NCBI GenBank assembly: GCA_947497175.1
Contig: CANMFM010000001.1
Location: forward strand, 434,001-498,000
From: an uncultured Aquimarina sp.
GTDB lineage: Bacteria > Bacteroidota > Bacteroidia > Flavobacteriales > Flavobacteriaceae
DNA length: 64,000 bases
Direction: 5' to 3'
Of this stretch, positions 27,533 through 35,720 are shown in pieces; position 1 is the stretch's first letter, and every line of letters starts with the position of its first letter. The notes under the pieces were generated by a model. That model worked only from the letters and a program-made list of their open reading frames with translations, searched no databases and was not told where the DNA came from. The position numbers and the translations under genes are program-made.

Positions 27533-27862
27533 TTAAAGGGTTTTAAGAAAAAGTTCTATAGATTCTAAAATTAATATAAATTTTGGATATAGTGAAGTAT
27601 CATTGTTTTTCAATCCCTCTTCAAAATCTACGGCCGTTTGATATCCTTTTTCGAACCCTAACATCCCTATTTTATGTTTTAATTTGTGTACATTTTCTGC
27701 TGCCTTGGCATACGATTTTGATTCATAATTCTGGAGAAACTCTTTTTGCTCTTCGGGAAATTCTCGCTTTACAATACTTGTTATTTTTTGTTCAAAAGCA
27801 TCAGACCCAGCAGCTAATTCTTTGATATATATAAGGTTGGGGGTTTCATTCATTTTTTTCAT
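27533..27862 (-). CDS. histidine phosphotransfer (HPt) protein
   Basis: 109 residues, all helical. The phospho-His is probably His59 in ENVHKLKHKIGMLGF (H-x-L-K pattern of HPt domains; the usual following Gly is His). It overlaps the stop codon of the second kinase by 4 bases (ATGA); an internal Met4 is another possible start. It would pass phosphate between the kinases and receivers of this operon. In proteobacteria, NosP-associated kinases also work through an HPt protein, so the gene order has a known parallel. Confidence 0.88.
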   Translation of the reverse strand: MKKMNETPNLIYIKELAAGSDAFEQKITSIVKREFPEEQKEFLQNYESKSYAKAAENVHKLKHKIGMLGFEKGYQTAVDFEEGLKNNDTSLYPKFILILESIELFLKTL

Positions 27863-28911
27863 TTTTTTAATGTGAAATAGAAAGTAGATCCAATATTCTC
27901 TTCTGAGTCTAGCCAGATTTCTCCTTCATATAAATCAATAATTTTTTTTACAATAGATAAGCCAACCCCCGTAGATTCGTTTTTATCATCAAGAGTTTGA
28001 AAAATCTGAAAAATCTTTTCATGATATTTTTGAGAAATTCCTATACCATTATCGGCTATTGTAAACTTCCAAAAGCTAGTTGTTTCTTCACAAGAAATAG
28101 TAATTATTCCTTTCTCTTTGTCATTATATTTTACAGCATTATTTAGTAAGTTTTGAAATAATTGCTGCAGCTTCACTTTATCACCTTTTATCGTTGGTAA
28201 ATTTGTCGCGATTTTAATTTCAAAAGTATCAGGAACATGTATTATATCAAGGACATCTGCGACGATATCTTCTAGGGAGACACTTCTTTCTACCTGCTTT
28301 ACCTGATCAATACTAGAGTATTTAAGAATACCGTTAATCAGAAGATCCATTTTTTCAATATTCTTATCAATCAGGTTCAGATTGTTGATCGTTGTATCAT
28401 CTATATGCTCACTATCTTCTTTGATCCAGTAGATAAGAGTAGAAATATTTCGAAGAGGTGATTTTAGATCGTGAGAGACGATATGAGCATAATCTTTTAA
28501 TTCTTGATTACTTTTTTCAAGATTTTTTAGAATGATCTCTCTTTGTTCTTCTATCTCTGAAATCGTAATTGCTTGTTTCTCGATATGACTAGCTAATTCT
28601 ATTCCACTTAACTCTTTTGTTTCGTTACCTTCGTCACCTGATTTTTTATAAATAATTGATTCTAGAGTTTGGATCACTCCATTAAGACTAGCGATCACTT
28701 TTCTCTGTTGTTCGGCTTCCTTTTTTAGTTTTTGATTAGCATCAAAAAGCTCTTCAGAACTAATAGACATAGCTCTCTGGAGCATACTTAACTGATCTTC
28801 GTAGTTTTGATAGGATCCTTGTATAGCATCCAGAAACGTTTTTATACTGGGATCATTTTTGGCATCAACACTTAGATGCCTTCGTATTTGCCGTGCTAGT
28901 AGAGGATCCAT
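27859..28911 (-). CDS. histidine kinase of the NosP-associated type
   Basis: 350 residues, soluble. N-terminal part MDPLLARQIRRHL...FLDAIQGSYQNYEDQLSMLQRAMSISSEELFDANQ is the helical region commonly found in kinases encoded next to FIST proteins. A coiled coil (about 55-140) leads to HisKA with His147 (YAHIVSHDLKSPL) and HATPase (NLLNNAVKYNDKEKG, ADNGIGIS, GVGLSIVKKII). No membrane segment and no own sensor domain, so the sensor is likely the FIST protein encoded 1 base upstream. Its kinase core is very like that of the PAS kinase in the same operon (paralogues). Confidence 0.92.
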   Translation of the reverse strand: MDPLLARQIRRHLSVDAKNDPSIKTFLDAIQGSYQNYEDQLSMLQRAMSISSEELFDANQKLKKEAEQQRKVIASLNGVIQTLESIIYKKSGDEGNETKELSGIELASHIEKQAITISEIEEQREIILKNLEKSNQELKDYAHIVSHDLKSPLRNISTLIYWIKEDSEHIDDTTINNLNLIDKNIEKMDLLINGILKYSSIDQVKQVERSVSLEDIVADVLDIIHVPDTFEIKIATNLPTIKGDKVKLQQLFQNLLNNAVKYNDKEKGIITISCEETTSFWKFTIADNGIGISQKYHEKIFQIFQTLDDKNESTGVGLSIVKKIIDLYEGEIWLDSEENIGSTFYFTLKK

Positions 28912-28912
28912 T

Positions 28913-30046
28913 TTATTCGCTAAATAGGGTTAAGGTCATCGTTTGGTTGTGTAATTCGCAAGAGTTTCCTGCTGTAAACGGAGCTAATTCGCCATAGGAG
29001 TAAAAACCACTGATTATTGCTTGGGCTCCTACAGATTCTATAACCTCCTCTATTTCTTCCTCTACCCTTTGATCCATTACTAGTTTTCTGCCGATACAAC
29101 TTACAAGAATGGCTAATTCTGGTTGAGAGGACCTGCTTTGCATTCCTCTAATTGCCGCCTGATAGGCTCCATCAACTATATTATCTATGTTTGCCATCAT
29201 AAGTTGTACTACAGATCCTTCGGGAACATCTCCTGCTAATATCATAGTATTATTTTCTTCATCTATAGATAAAACAGTTCTTACGATAGCTTCTTTTCTA
29301 TTGTGTGCTTTGACGCTTAACGGATATAGTAACGCCGATTTTGGTAATTCTGAAGCTTTATCGCCTAAATATTTTTTATATAAATCTAAGGCTGGTTGAT
29401 TATCTAATTCATATAATATATTATCGCTTGATTTTGTTATAATTCTTTCGGGTCCAAAAGGAGTCCAACCTCCATACTGACCGTATGAGATATTGAGACT
29501 ATCTCCATAAAAACCAATGATGACGATTTCACCCTCTTTTGGATTTTCATTATACCCAACCAAGGTTTTTTCGAAACGGGCATCATCTCCACAAAGTCCT
29601 CCTGTAAAGGTGACTCCATCGTATTTTGATTCTAAACCTGTAATTAATGCCGATCCGTTAACAAAGCTTCCTTCTGAAACAACAAAGACATGTTGCAACC
29701 CCTCTTTTGGAAGTTTATCCATTAACCTTTCTCCAAGCGCAAGGGCATCTAAATTACATGAAAGGATATTTTCACTTTCGATTACAAAGGAGCTTTTTTC
29801 AAATTCTATTGCTGTAATTGCTATAGAGTTATTATAAACCCGTTCTCCAATAATTTCTCCTGCGGTCGATCCAAAAATGATTTCACCATCAGAAAATAGT
29901 TCTCTTATTTCAGAGAGAATTGTAGGGTTTTCGAGTTGATACCTATTGCCCAAAACTAAAATTAGAGGATTCTTTAAAACAGTTTCATATTTCTGCAAAC
30001 CTATCCACTCCTCGTTTTCTAGTTTTTTAAATTGTTGAATCTTCAT
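28913..30046 (-). CDS. FIST-domain sensor, NosP-like
   Basis: 377 residues from the ATG at 30046, which overlaps the TAA of the upstream kinase as TAATG; a longer frame to 30112 would run into that kinase gene. FIST N-terminal domain (ILVLGNRYQLENPTI..., IIFGSTAGEIIGERV, TFTGGLCGDDARFEKT) and FIST C-terminal domain (ALDLYKKYLGDKASELPKSALLYPL, VQLMMANIDNI, AILVSCIGRKLVMDQRVEEEIE). FIST proteins encoded next to a histidine kinase have been shown in other bacteria to be haem-binding nitric oxide sensors (NosP). The haem ligand cannot be fixed from the sequence alone. Partner: the kinase encoded immediately downstream. Confidence 0.88.
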   Translation of the reverse strand: MKIQQFKKLENEEWIGLQKYETVLKNPLILVLGNRYQLENPTILSEIRELFSDGEIIFGSTAGEIIGERVYNNSIAITAIEFEKSSFVIESENILSCNLDALALGERLMDKLPKEGLQHVFVVSEGSFVNGSALITGLESKYDGVTFTGGLCGDDARFEKTLVGYNENPKEGEIVIIGFYGDSLNISYGQYGGWTPFGPERIITKSSDNILYELDNQPALDLYKKYLGDKASELPKSALLYPLSVKAHNRKEAIVRTVLSIDEENNTMILAGDVPEGSVVQLMMANIDNIVDGAYQAAIRGMQSRSSQPELAILVSCIGRKLVMDQRVEEEIEEVIESVGAQAIISGFYSYGELAPFTAGNSCELHNQTMTLTLFSE

Positions 30047-31644
30047 TAGACTACTTGTTTTTTTAAGGTGAAATAAAAAGTGGTTCCTTCTCTTTCTTTT
30101 GATTTGAGCCAAATTTTACCTTCATACACATCTATTATTTTTTTAACGATCGATAATCCAACTCCTGTGGATTCATTTTTGTCATCTAGGGTTTGAAAAA
30201 TCTGAAAAATTTTATCATAATATTTCTCAGAAATCCCCGGACCGTTATCGGCTATAGCAAATTCCCAGAATTCTTCTTTTTCTTTGCAGGAAATAGTTAC
30301 GATACCTTTCTTTTTATCGTTGTATTTTACTGCATTATTGAGTAAATTTTGAAATAGTTGTTGTAATCTGAATTTATCACCTTTTACATTGGGTAATTCG
30401 GTAATTATCTCAATTGTAATGTGTTGAGGTATATGTATCACATCAATAATGTCGCTAACAACATCCTGAAGGATCACTTTTTGCTGGGGTTGATTTATTT
30501 TATCGATACTAGAGTATCTAAGAATGCCATTAATCAACAGATCCATTTTATCGACTTTTTTAAGCAGCAGATCTAAAGAGCTCTGAGCATTTTCATCCAA
30601 AACCTCTACATAATCCTCTTTTAACCAGGTTAATAAAGCATTCATGCTGCGTAGCGGAGATTTAAGATCATGAGAGACGATATGCGCATAGTCATTCAGC
30701 TCTTTGTTGCTGTTTTCCAAGTTTTTGACCAGCACTTCTCTCTGTTTTTCGAACTTTAATTGTTCTGTAATGTCTTCTATTAAAGCAACTTGGTATTTAA
30801 TGCTGCCATCTTCATTTCTAACTGCGGCAACATTGGTTTTTGCCCAGAATATAGTGCCGTCTTTTTTTATGTATTTTTTATTTATTGAAAAAGTATCAAT
30901 CTCGCCATCATTCATTTTTTGCATATTTTCTTCGGATTCCTCTAACTCCTCTTTATGAGAAATAGCCTTCACTTCTTTATGCATTAATTCATCCTGAGTA
31001 AATCCCAAAAGGTTTTGAAGTGCCTTGTTGGTTTGAATAATTTTTCCAAACTGAGTAAGTGCGATCCCTAGCGAAGAATTTTCGACAATGGCAGATAATT
31101 GTTTTTTCTGCTCTTCAAATATTCGTTTTTGTTTTAATTCTTCAGTAATATCTCTTACAATGCCCTGAGCTGCAATAGGTTTATTTTTTTTGTTAAAAAT
31201 AAGGCTTGCATTGATATGCACAGTTCGAATTCCCTTATGTTTTGTAGTTACCCTTGCCTGATAATTGGTAAATGAGCCTTGAGTAACTAGTTTTTGAAAC
31301 GAAGACATCGCGTATTGGTAATCATCCTCATAAATCAGACGTACTACATTGAGTTGTTCTTCGCTGATGTTATAGCCAAAAAGATCATTGGCCGCATCAT
31401 TCATTTTAATAATGTTACCAGAAATATCCATTAACACATAGGCATCAACCAGATTTTCAAAAACACCCTGGAGCTCAGATGCTTTTTCATTTAAGCCTTC
31501 TTCTAGTTTTGCATTTACATTTTTGAGCTGCTGTGCAAGCTCGTATAACTCTCTGGATTTGCCCTCGAGAATTTGTTCGGCTTGTTTTCTAGCTGCTTTT
31601 TCTCTTTGTAAAGCGCGTTGTAGTATTTCTAACTCATCACTCAT
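30046..31644 (-). CDS. PAS-PAS histidine kinase
   Basis: 532 residues, soluble. Coiled coil (1-60), first PAS (about 60-175; VFENLVDAYVLMDISGNIIKMNDAA), second PAS with PAC (about 183-300; LSAIVENSSLGIALTQFGKII...YQVALIEDITEQ), HisKA with His325 (YAHIVSHDLKSPLRSM), HATPase (NLLNNAVKYNDKKKG, ADNGPGIS, GVGLSIVKKII). Its ATG overlaps the H-NOX stop codon, so the two are coupled and the kinase is the likely partner of H-NOX. The last 210 residues are closely related to those of the second kinase. Confidence 0.92.
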   Translation of the reverse strand: MSDELEILQRALQREKAARKQAEQILEGKSRELYELAQQLKNVNAKLEEGLNEKASELQGVFENLVDAYVLMDISGNIIKMNDAANDLFGYNISEEQLNVVRLIYEDDYQYAMSSFQKLVTQGSFTNYQARVTTKHKGIRTVHINASLIFNKKNKPIAAQGIVRDITEELKQKRIFEEQKKQLSAIVENSSLGIALTQFGKIIQTNKALQNLLGFTQDELMHKEVKAISHKEELEESEENMQKMNDGEIDTFSINKKYIKKDGTIFWAKTNVAAVRNEDGSIKYQVALIEDITEQLKFEKQREVLVKNLENSNKELNDYAHIVSHDLKSPLRSMNALLTWLKEDYVEVLDENAQSSLDLLLKKVDKMDLLINGILRYSSIDKINQPQQKVILQDVVSDIIDVIHIPQHITIEIITELPNVKGDKFRLQQLFQNLLNNAVKYNDKKKGIVTISCKEKEEFWEFAIADNGPGISEKYYDKIFQIFQTLDDKNESTGVGLSIVKKIIDVYEGKIWLKSKEREGTTFYFTLKKQVV

Positions 31645-32183
31645 TAATTTTTAGTAATGCTAAATTTCACCTCTGTTCCATCTTCTTTTATCTTTTCCAT
31701 AAGAATAGTAGCAGAACTGTTGTAATGTTCAAAGGTTTTATTCATTAAGCCTAAACCAAAACTATACATAGCTCTACTAGATTTATAAATCATAATCAAA
31801 GAGGATGAAGTTTTTTCAAGAACTTCAAATGTTGGAAGCTCTGCTTCTGGGTAAATCTTTTGAACTTCTACATGAATGTGATTTTCTATAGAGGATAGTA
31901 ACTCAATAGGATCCTGGTATGTATTAATTAGCCCCGGATAACTATCGACAAGAACACTAAAGAAATGTTCTGCATAAGTAAGAAGCAAATCATCGATACT
32001 AGTACCAGTGTGATCACTTAGATTGGTTAGCAAACTAAGCATTTCTGAAAAATCATAAGTTCCGATAGCGGTATATACACCACCAGAGGCAAGAGATGAT
32101 TGTTGTATAATTTTATCAACCACAGCCAAACCAAATTTTTCTTCAACTAATTCTAAAAATTCGGTGAATACAATTCCTTTCAT
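31644..32183 (-). CDS. H-NOX (haem nitric oxide/oxygen binding) protein
   Basis: 179 residues, the usual size of a stand-alone H-NOX. Start MKGIVFTEFLELVEEKFG. Proximal haem His104 in the ENHIHVEVQKIYPEAELPTF segment, which aligns with the LHDHLATIYPG region of soluble guanylate cyclase, and the haem-propionate motif Y-x-S-x-R as Tyr133-Ser135-Arg137 followed by MYSFGLGL. The fold binds haem and senses NO; I do not see an obvious distal Tyr pocket that would favour O2, but that needs a structure. It lies between a CheY-like gene (18-base gap) and a kinase gene (overlap), as in known H-NOX/kinase pairs. Confidence 0.93.
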   Translation of the reverse strand: MKGIVFTEFLELVEEKFGLAVVDKIIQQSSLASGGVYTAIGTYDFSEMLSLLTNLSDHTGTSIDDLLLTYAEHFFSVLVDSYPGLINTYQDPIELLSSIENHIHVEVQKIYPEAELPTFEVLEKTSSSLIMIYKSSRAMYSFGLGLMNKTFEHYNSSATILMEKIKEDGTEVKFSITKN

Positions 32184-32201
32184 ATAAATAAGTAGGTTTT
32201 T

Positions 32202-32609
32202 TTATCTTTTAATCAGCTCATTGATGCTCCAATATTCAATTAAACATTTGATTTTATGAGCATATTCTTCATATTTTAATGGTTTTACTATATATCCTGC
32301 AATTCCTATCTCATAACTTTCTTTAAGATCATTATAATTATTCGACGTGCTTAATATGACTACAGGGGTATATCTCAAAGCGGGGTTTGACTTTAAGATT
32401 TTCAAGAACTCTAGCCCGTTCATTTTAGGCATGTTAAGATCTAAAAAAATAAGATCGGGCAGTTCTTTGTTACTTTCTAAATACTCTAAGGCTTTTTCTC
32501 CATTTTCAGCCTCTAACAAGGTATGATTATATTTATTCTTTTGCAATACTCTGGCAAATTTTAATCGTTCTATTTCATCATCTTCAATTAATAAAAAAGT
32601 AAGACCCAT
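32202..32609 (-). CDS. single-domain CheY-like response regulator
   Basis: 135 residues, one receiver domain with no output domain. Acidic pocket IEDDEIERL, phospho-Asp57 (DLIFLDLNMPKMNG), conserved Ser/Thr in VILSTSNN and Lys in YIVKPLKYEEY. First gene of the seven-gene operon. As in other multi-kinase systems it may act as phosphate sink or as shuttle to the HPt protein. Its ATG follows AAAAAACCC, similar to the leader word before other genes of the regulon. Confidence 0.92.
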   Translation of the reverse strand: MGLTFLLIEDDEIERLKFARVLQKNKYNHTLLEAENGEKALEYLESNKELPDLIFLDLNMPKMNGLEFLKILKSNPALRYTPVVILSTSNNYNDLKESYEIGIAGYIVKPLKYEEYAHKIKCLIEYWSINELIKR

Positions 32610-32656
32610 GGGTTTTTTATGTGTTTAATTAGATTATTATACATTTTTGACGATAT

Positions 32657-32746
32657 TAAAGATGCTCTTTTGATCATCTAATTTTATAATTTTTAGTTGA
32701 AATGTTTTTTAGTGTAGACGAATGGAAGTTTTGTGTAGACGAATGG
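32657..32746 (-). promoter_or_regulatory. tandem LytTR-type repeats upstream of the H-NOX/FIST operon, site e
   Basis: Two identical 13-mers (CCATTCGTCTACA on the minus strand) at 32734-32746 and 32713-32725 and a weaker third copy at 32692-32704, all in 21-bp register. A weak -7-like CATCTTTA (32657-32664) lies 27 bases below the third copy. This suggests autoregulation of the sensor operon. The -7 element is clearly poorer than in sites a to d. The divergent siderophore operon starts 128 bases away. Confidence 0.65.
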
Positions 32747-32785
32747 TTTTTCAGCAGTAAGACGTTATAGATTATCGGATCCATA

Positions 32786-32873
32786 TACGTCTTTTTTTAT
32801 CCTAGATACGTCATGTATTTACGTTTATTTGATTTTACATTTGTCGTGCTTATTTAGATCAAATAAAAATAAT
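32786..32873 (+). promoter_or_regulatory. siderophore operon promoter with boxes shared with the receptor promoter
   Basis: Upstream box at 32786-32814 with TACGTCTTTTTTTATCC followed by CGTCAT; -7 element TACATTTG at 32836-32843; downstream box at 32850-32873 starting TTATTTAGATCAA, just where transcription should begin. The first box is 25 of 29 identical and the second 21 of 24 identical to 45714-45742 and 45781-45804 in front of the TonB receptor gene. The first contains direct repeats CGTC...  21 bp apart (32788 and 32809), as expected for an AraC activator. The second has arms TTATTT/AAATAA, possibly an iron repressor operator (inference). Confidence 0.7.
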
Positions 32874-34379
32874 ATGATTCTAGAAACACAAACCAATCTC
32901 ATAACTGATCTTAAGGTCAATCAACTCTTTGGACCAGATTCGAAGTATACATACAAAGAATATATTGAGCAAGCGGTACAATCTGTCTGTTCTTTTTTGA
33001 ATAATGAAAAGTTTTATAGTGGAGAACCAGCTTCTAATCTTAAATCCAAAGGCAGCTTATTAGTTAGTGATCCTAATATCCAATTATCAATAGAGGAAAC
33101 TCTTGAAGAAATTAAGGCTTTATACCTCGATCACGCTATTGCTTTTCATCATCCTACCTATGTTGCGCATCTTAATTGCCCTGTTTTATTACCTGCTATT
33201 GTTGGAGACCTTATAGCGTCTTCTGTTAATACAGCCATAGAGACTTGGGATCAAAGTACATCCGCTACATTAATCGAGCAAGAAATGATTCGATGGATTT
33301 GTTCAGAAATGAGTTTACCATCTGCCTCTGATGGTGTTTTTACCAGTGGAGGAACACAATCCAATTTTATGGCTTTATTAATGGCTAGAGATCATTATGC
33401 ATTCAAACATTTTGGATTGAATCTAAAAGAGAGCGGTTGGGCAGATGTAGTCTCCAAATTTCGTTTTTTTTGTTCTGAAAAAGCACATTTTAGCATCAAG
33501 AAAAATGCTGCCTTGATAGGAATGGGATATCATGCTGTAATTTCTGTACCCACTGATGATAAGATGAAAATGAAGTCTGATGCTTTAGTACAAGCCATCG
33601 AGAAAGAGAAACAATCAGGTAATATCCCTATCGCCATAATCGCTACAGCCGGAACTACAGATTTCGGGAGTTTTGATCCACTAGAAACCATTGCTAAAGT
33701 TGCAAAAGAATATGATGTTTGGTTTCATGTCGACGGTGCTTATGGAGGTAGTTACATCTTAACAGAAACACATCAACATCTACTAAGAGGAATAGAACGG
33801 GCAGACTCTGTTACTATTGATTTTCATAAGACTATGTTTCAACCCGTTTGTTCTAGTGCGTTTTTAGTACGCGATACCAAACATTTTAAATACGTATCCT
33901 ATTATGCTGATTATCTCAATCCTTTAGAACATAGAGATTCTACATATCCAAATTTAATAGAAAAATCGATACAAACGACTCGTAGGTTCGATGCCTTAAA
34001 ACTTTGGTTTACGTTAAAAATGACAGGAGCCAAAACCATAGGCTCTTTTCTCGAGAAAGTACATTATCTGGCATTAGATGTGTATCACAGTATTAAAGAT
34101 GATGTGGATTTTGAAATTGCTCATAAGCCAGAGTTGAGTACAATCGTTTTTAGATATGTATCTCCAGGAATAGCTGCTGATGCTATTCATAATACTATTA
34201 ATCTTAATATTAAAAACACACTTTTTAAATCGGGTCAGGCGTCTGTGGCCAGTACTAAACTTGACGGAAGAATATACCTGAAATTCACCTTGCTTAATCC
34301 TAAAAGTACCTTAGACGATTTGTTGAATATTATACAAATGATCAAGGATACAGGCAAGAAATATAAAATCCATAATTAA
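32874..34379 (+). CDS. PLP-dependent diamine-forming decarboxylase for siderophore synthesis
   Basis: 501 residues from the ATG at 32874. A TTG at 32829 would extend it, but it lies upstream of the -7 element (32836), so the ATG is preferred. Group II PLP decarboxylase: HPTYVAHLNCPVLLPAIVGDLI, TSGGTQSNFMALL, FHVDGAYGGSYIL (Asp for the PLP nitrogen) and the PLP lysine in VTIDFHKTMFQP. Relatives (DesA, RhbB, BibA) decarboxylate lysine to cadaverine or make another diamine as the first step of hydroxamate siderophores. First gene of a seven-gene operon; the monooxygenase that would use the diamine follows after 12 bases. Confidence 0.9.
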   Translation: MILETQTNLITDLKVNQLFGPDSKYTYKEYIEQAVQSVCSFLNNEKFYSGEPASNLKSKGSLLVSDPNIQLSIEETLEEIKALYLDHAIAFHHPTYVAHLNCPVLLPAIVGDLIASSVNTAIETWDQSTSATLIEQEMIRWICSEMSLPSASDGVFTSGGTQSNFMALLMARDHYAFKHFGLNLKESGWADVVSKFRFFCSEKAHFSIKKNAALIGMGYHAVISVPTDDKMKMKSDALVQAIEKEKQSGNIPIAIIATAGTTDFGSFDPLETIAKVAKEYDVWFHVDGAYGGSYILTETHQHLLRGIERADSVTIDFHKTMFQPVCSSAFLVRDTKHFKYVSYYADYLNPLEHRDSTYPNLIEKSIQTTRRFDALKLWFTLKMTGAKTIGSFLEKVHYLALDVYHSIKDDVDFEIAHKPELSTIVFRYVSPGIAADAIHNTINLNIKNTLFKSGQASVASTKLDGRIYLKFTLLNPKSTLDDLLNIIQMIKDTGKKYKIHN

Positions 34380-34391
34380 ACAAACTATAAA

Positions 34392-35720
34392 ATGAATAAG
34401 GAAGAGATAATCGATTTTGTAGCCATAGGAGTGGGACCAATGAATCTGGGATTAGCCTGCCTAACTAAATCAATAGCCGAATTAGATGGAGTATTTTTAG
34501 ATAAAAGGGTGCAATTTGACTGGCATCCAGGTATGATGCTTCAGGATACAACACTTCAGATCCCTTTTATTGGAGATCTTGTAACACTAGCCGATCCGAC
34601 CAATCCTTTCAGTTTTTTAAATTATGTCAAGGAACAGGGGCGCATTTATTCATTTTATATTAGAGAAAACTTCTTAGTATTACGCCATGAATATAATGCT
34701 TATTGTCAGTGGGCAATTCAGAAATTATCCAATATTCATTTCCAAACAGAAGTTACCAATATTACCTTTAATCAGGAAGAGAAATATTATACCGTTTTTT
34801 CAACTTGTAGCAGGACGGGTACACAAAAAATATACAAGGCCCGAAAACTAATATTAGGTACGGGTACACAACCTTATTTACCTAAGTGCTGTGACGGTTT
34901 GAAACGAAACGCTGTTCATTCATCTATATACCTTTCTCAAAAAGAAGAACTACAATCTAAGAAATCAATTACGGTAGTGGGTAGTGGACAAAGTGCTGCA
35001 GAGATTTTTTATGACCTTTTACAGGATATTGATACAAAGGGATACGAACTCCATTGGGTCACACGATCACCAAGATTCTTTCCTTTAGAATATTCAAAAT
35101 TAACTTTAGAAATGACCTCTCCGGAGTATGTAGATTATTTCTATAATCTTCCATCACATAAGAGAGACCAATTGATCAAAAATCAAAAACATTTATACAA
35201 AGGAATTAATCAGGATTTGATCGCAGCTATTTTTGATTTAATCTATACCAAACAGCTTCAAAACGATGCAAAAATCAGTTTAAGAACAAATTCTAATCTT
35301 CAAAAGGCAGTATTTGATGATGGGCTCGATAAGTTTTACTTAGAACTACACCAGCATGAGCAGGATAAATATTACCAGCACCAGACAGAAGGATTAGTTC
35401 TGGCAACAGGTTATGCCTATCAACAACCAGATTTTATCAACGGAATCAAGGACCAAATTCGCTGGGATGAGAAAGGTAGATATGATGTGCATCGTAACTA
35501 TACCATTGATGTAAAGGGGGCTGATATTTTTGTTCAAAATGCAGAGCTACATACGCATGGTTTTGTAACTCCGGATTTAGGAATGGCAGCGTATCGCAAT
35601 TCTTACATCATTAAAGAACTTACAGGGACAGATTATTATCCCATCGAAAAACGAATTGCTTTCCAGCAATTTGAGGTAACAGAAGAAGAGGAAATTAAGA
35701 GGGGAGCATCAGTACTATGA
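34392..35720 (+). CDS. diamine/lysine N-hydroxylating monooxygenase
   Basis: 442 residues. Flavin N-monooxygenase of the IucD/DesB/RhbE type: FAD site FVAIGVGPMNLGLACL near the start, NADPH site SITVVGSGQSAAEIFYDLL (about 195-215), and the late ATGYAYQQPDF motif (L-ATGY). It adds OH to the terminal amine of the diamine made by the preceding enzyme. It is cytoplasmic. Its stop overlaps the MFS gene start by 4 bases. Confidence 0.92.
   Translation: MNKEEIIDFVAIGVGPMNLGLACLTKSIAELDGVFLDKRVQFDWHPGMMLQDTTLQIPFIGDLVTLADPTNPFSFLNYVKEQGRIYSFYIRENFLVLRHEYNAYCQWAIQKLSNIHFQTEVTNITFNQEEKYYTVFSTCSRTGTQKIYKARKLILGTGTQPYLPKCCDGLKRNAVHSSIYLSQKEELQSKKSITVVGSGQSAAEIFYDLLQDIDTKGYELHWVTRSPRFFPLEYSKLTLEMTSPEYVDYFYNLPSHKRDQLIKNQKHLYKGINQDLIAAIFDLIYTKQLQNDAKISLRTNSNLQKAVFDDGLDKFYLELHQHEQDKYYQHQTEGLVLATGYAYQQPDFINGIKDQIRWDEKGRYDVHRNYTIDVKGADIFVQNAELHTHGFVTPDLGMAAYRNSYIIKELTGTDYYPIEKRIAFQQFEVTEEEEIKRGASVL

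Noticed and set aside
28913..30112. Longer start of the FIST gene at 30112
   Set aside because: It would lie inside the kinase gene for 22 codons. The ATG at 30046 overlaps the kinase stop as TAATG, as elsewhere in this operon.
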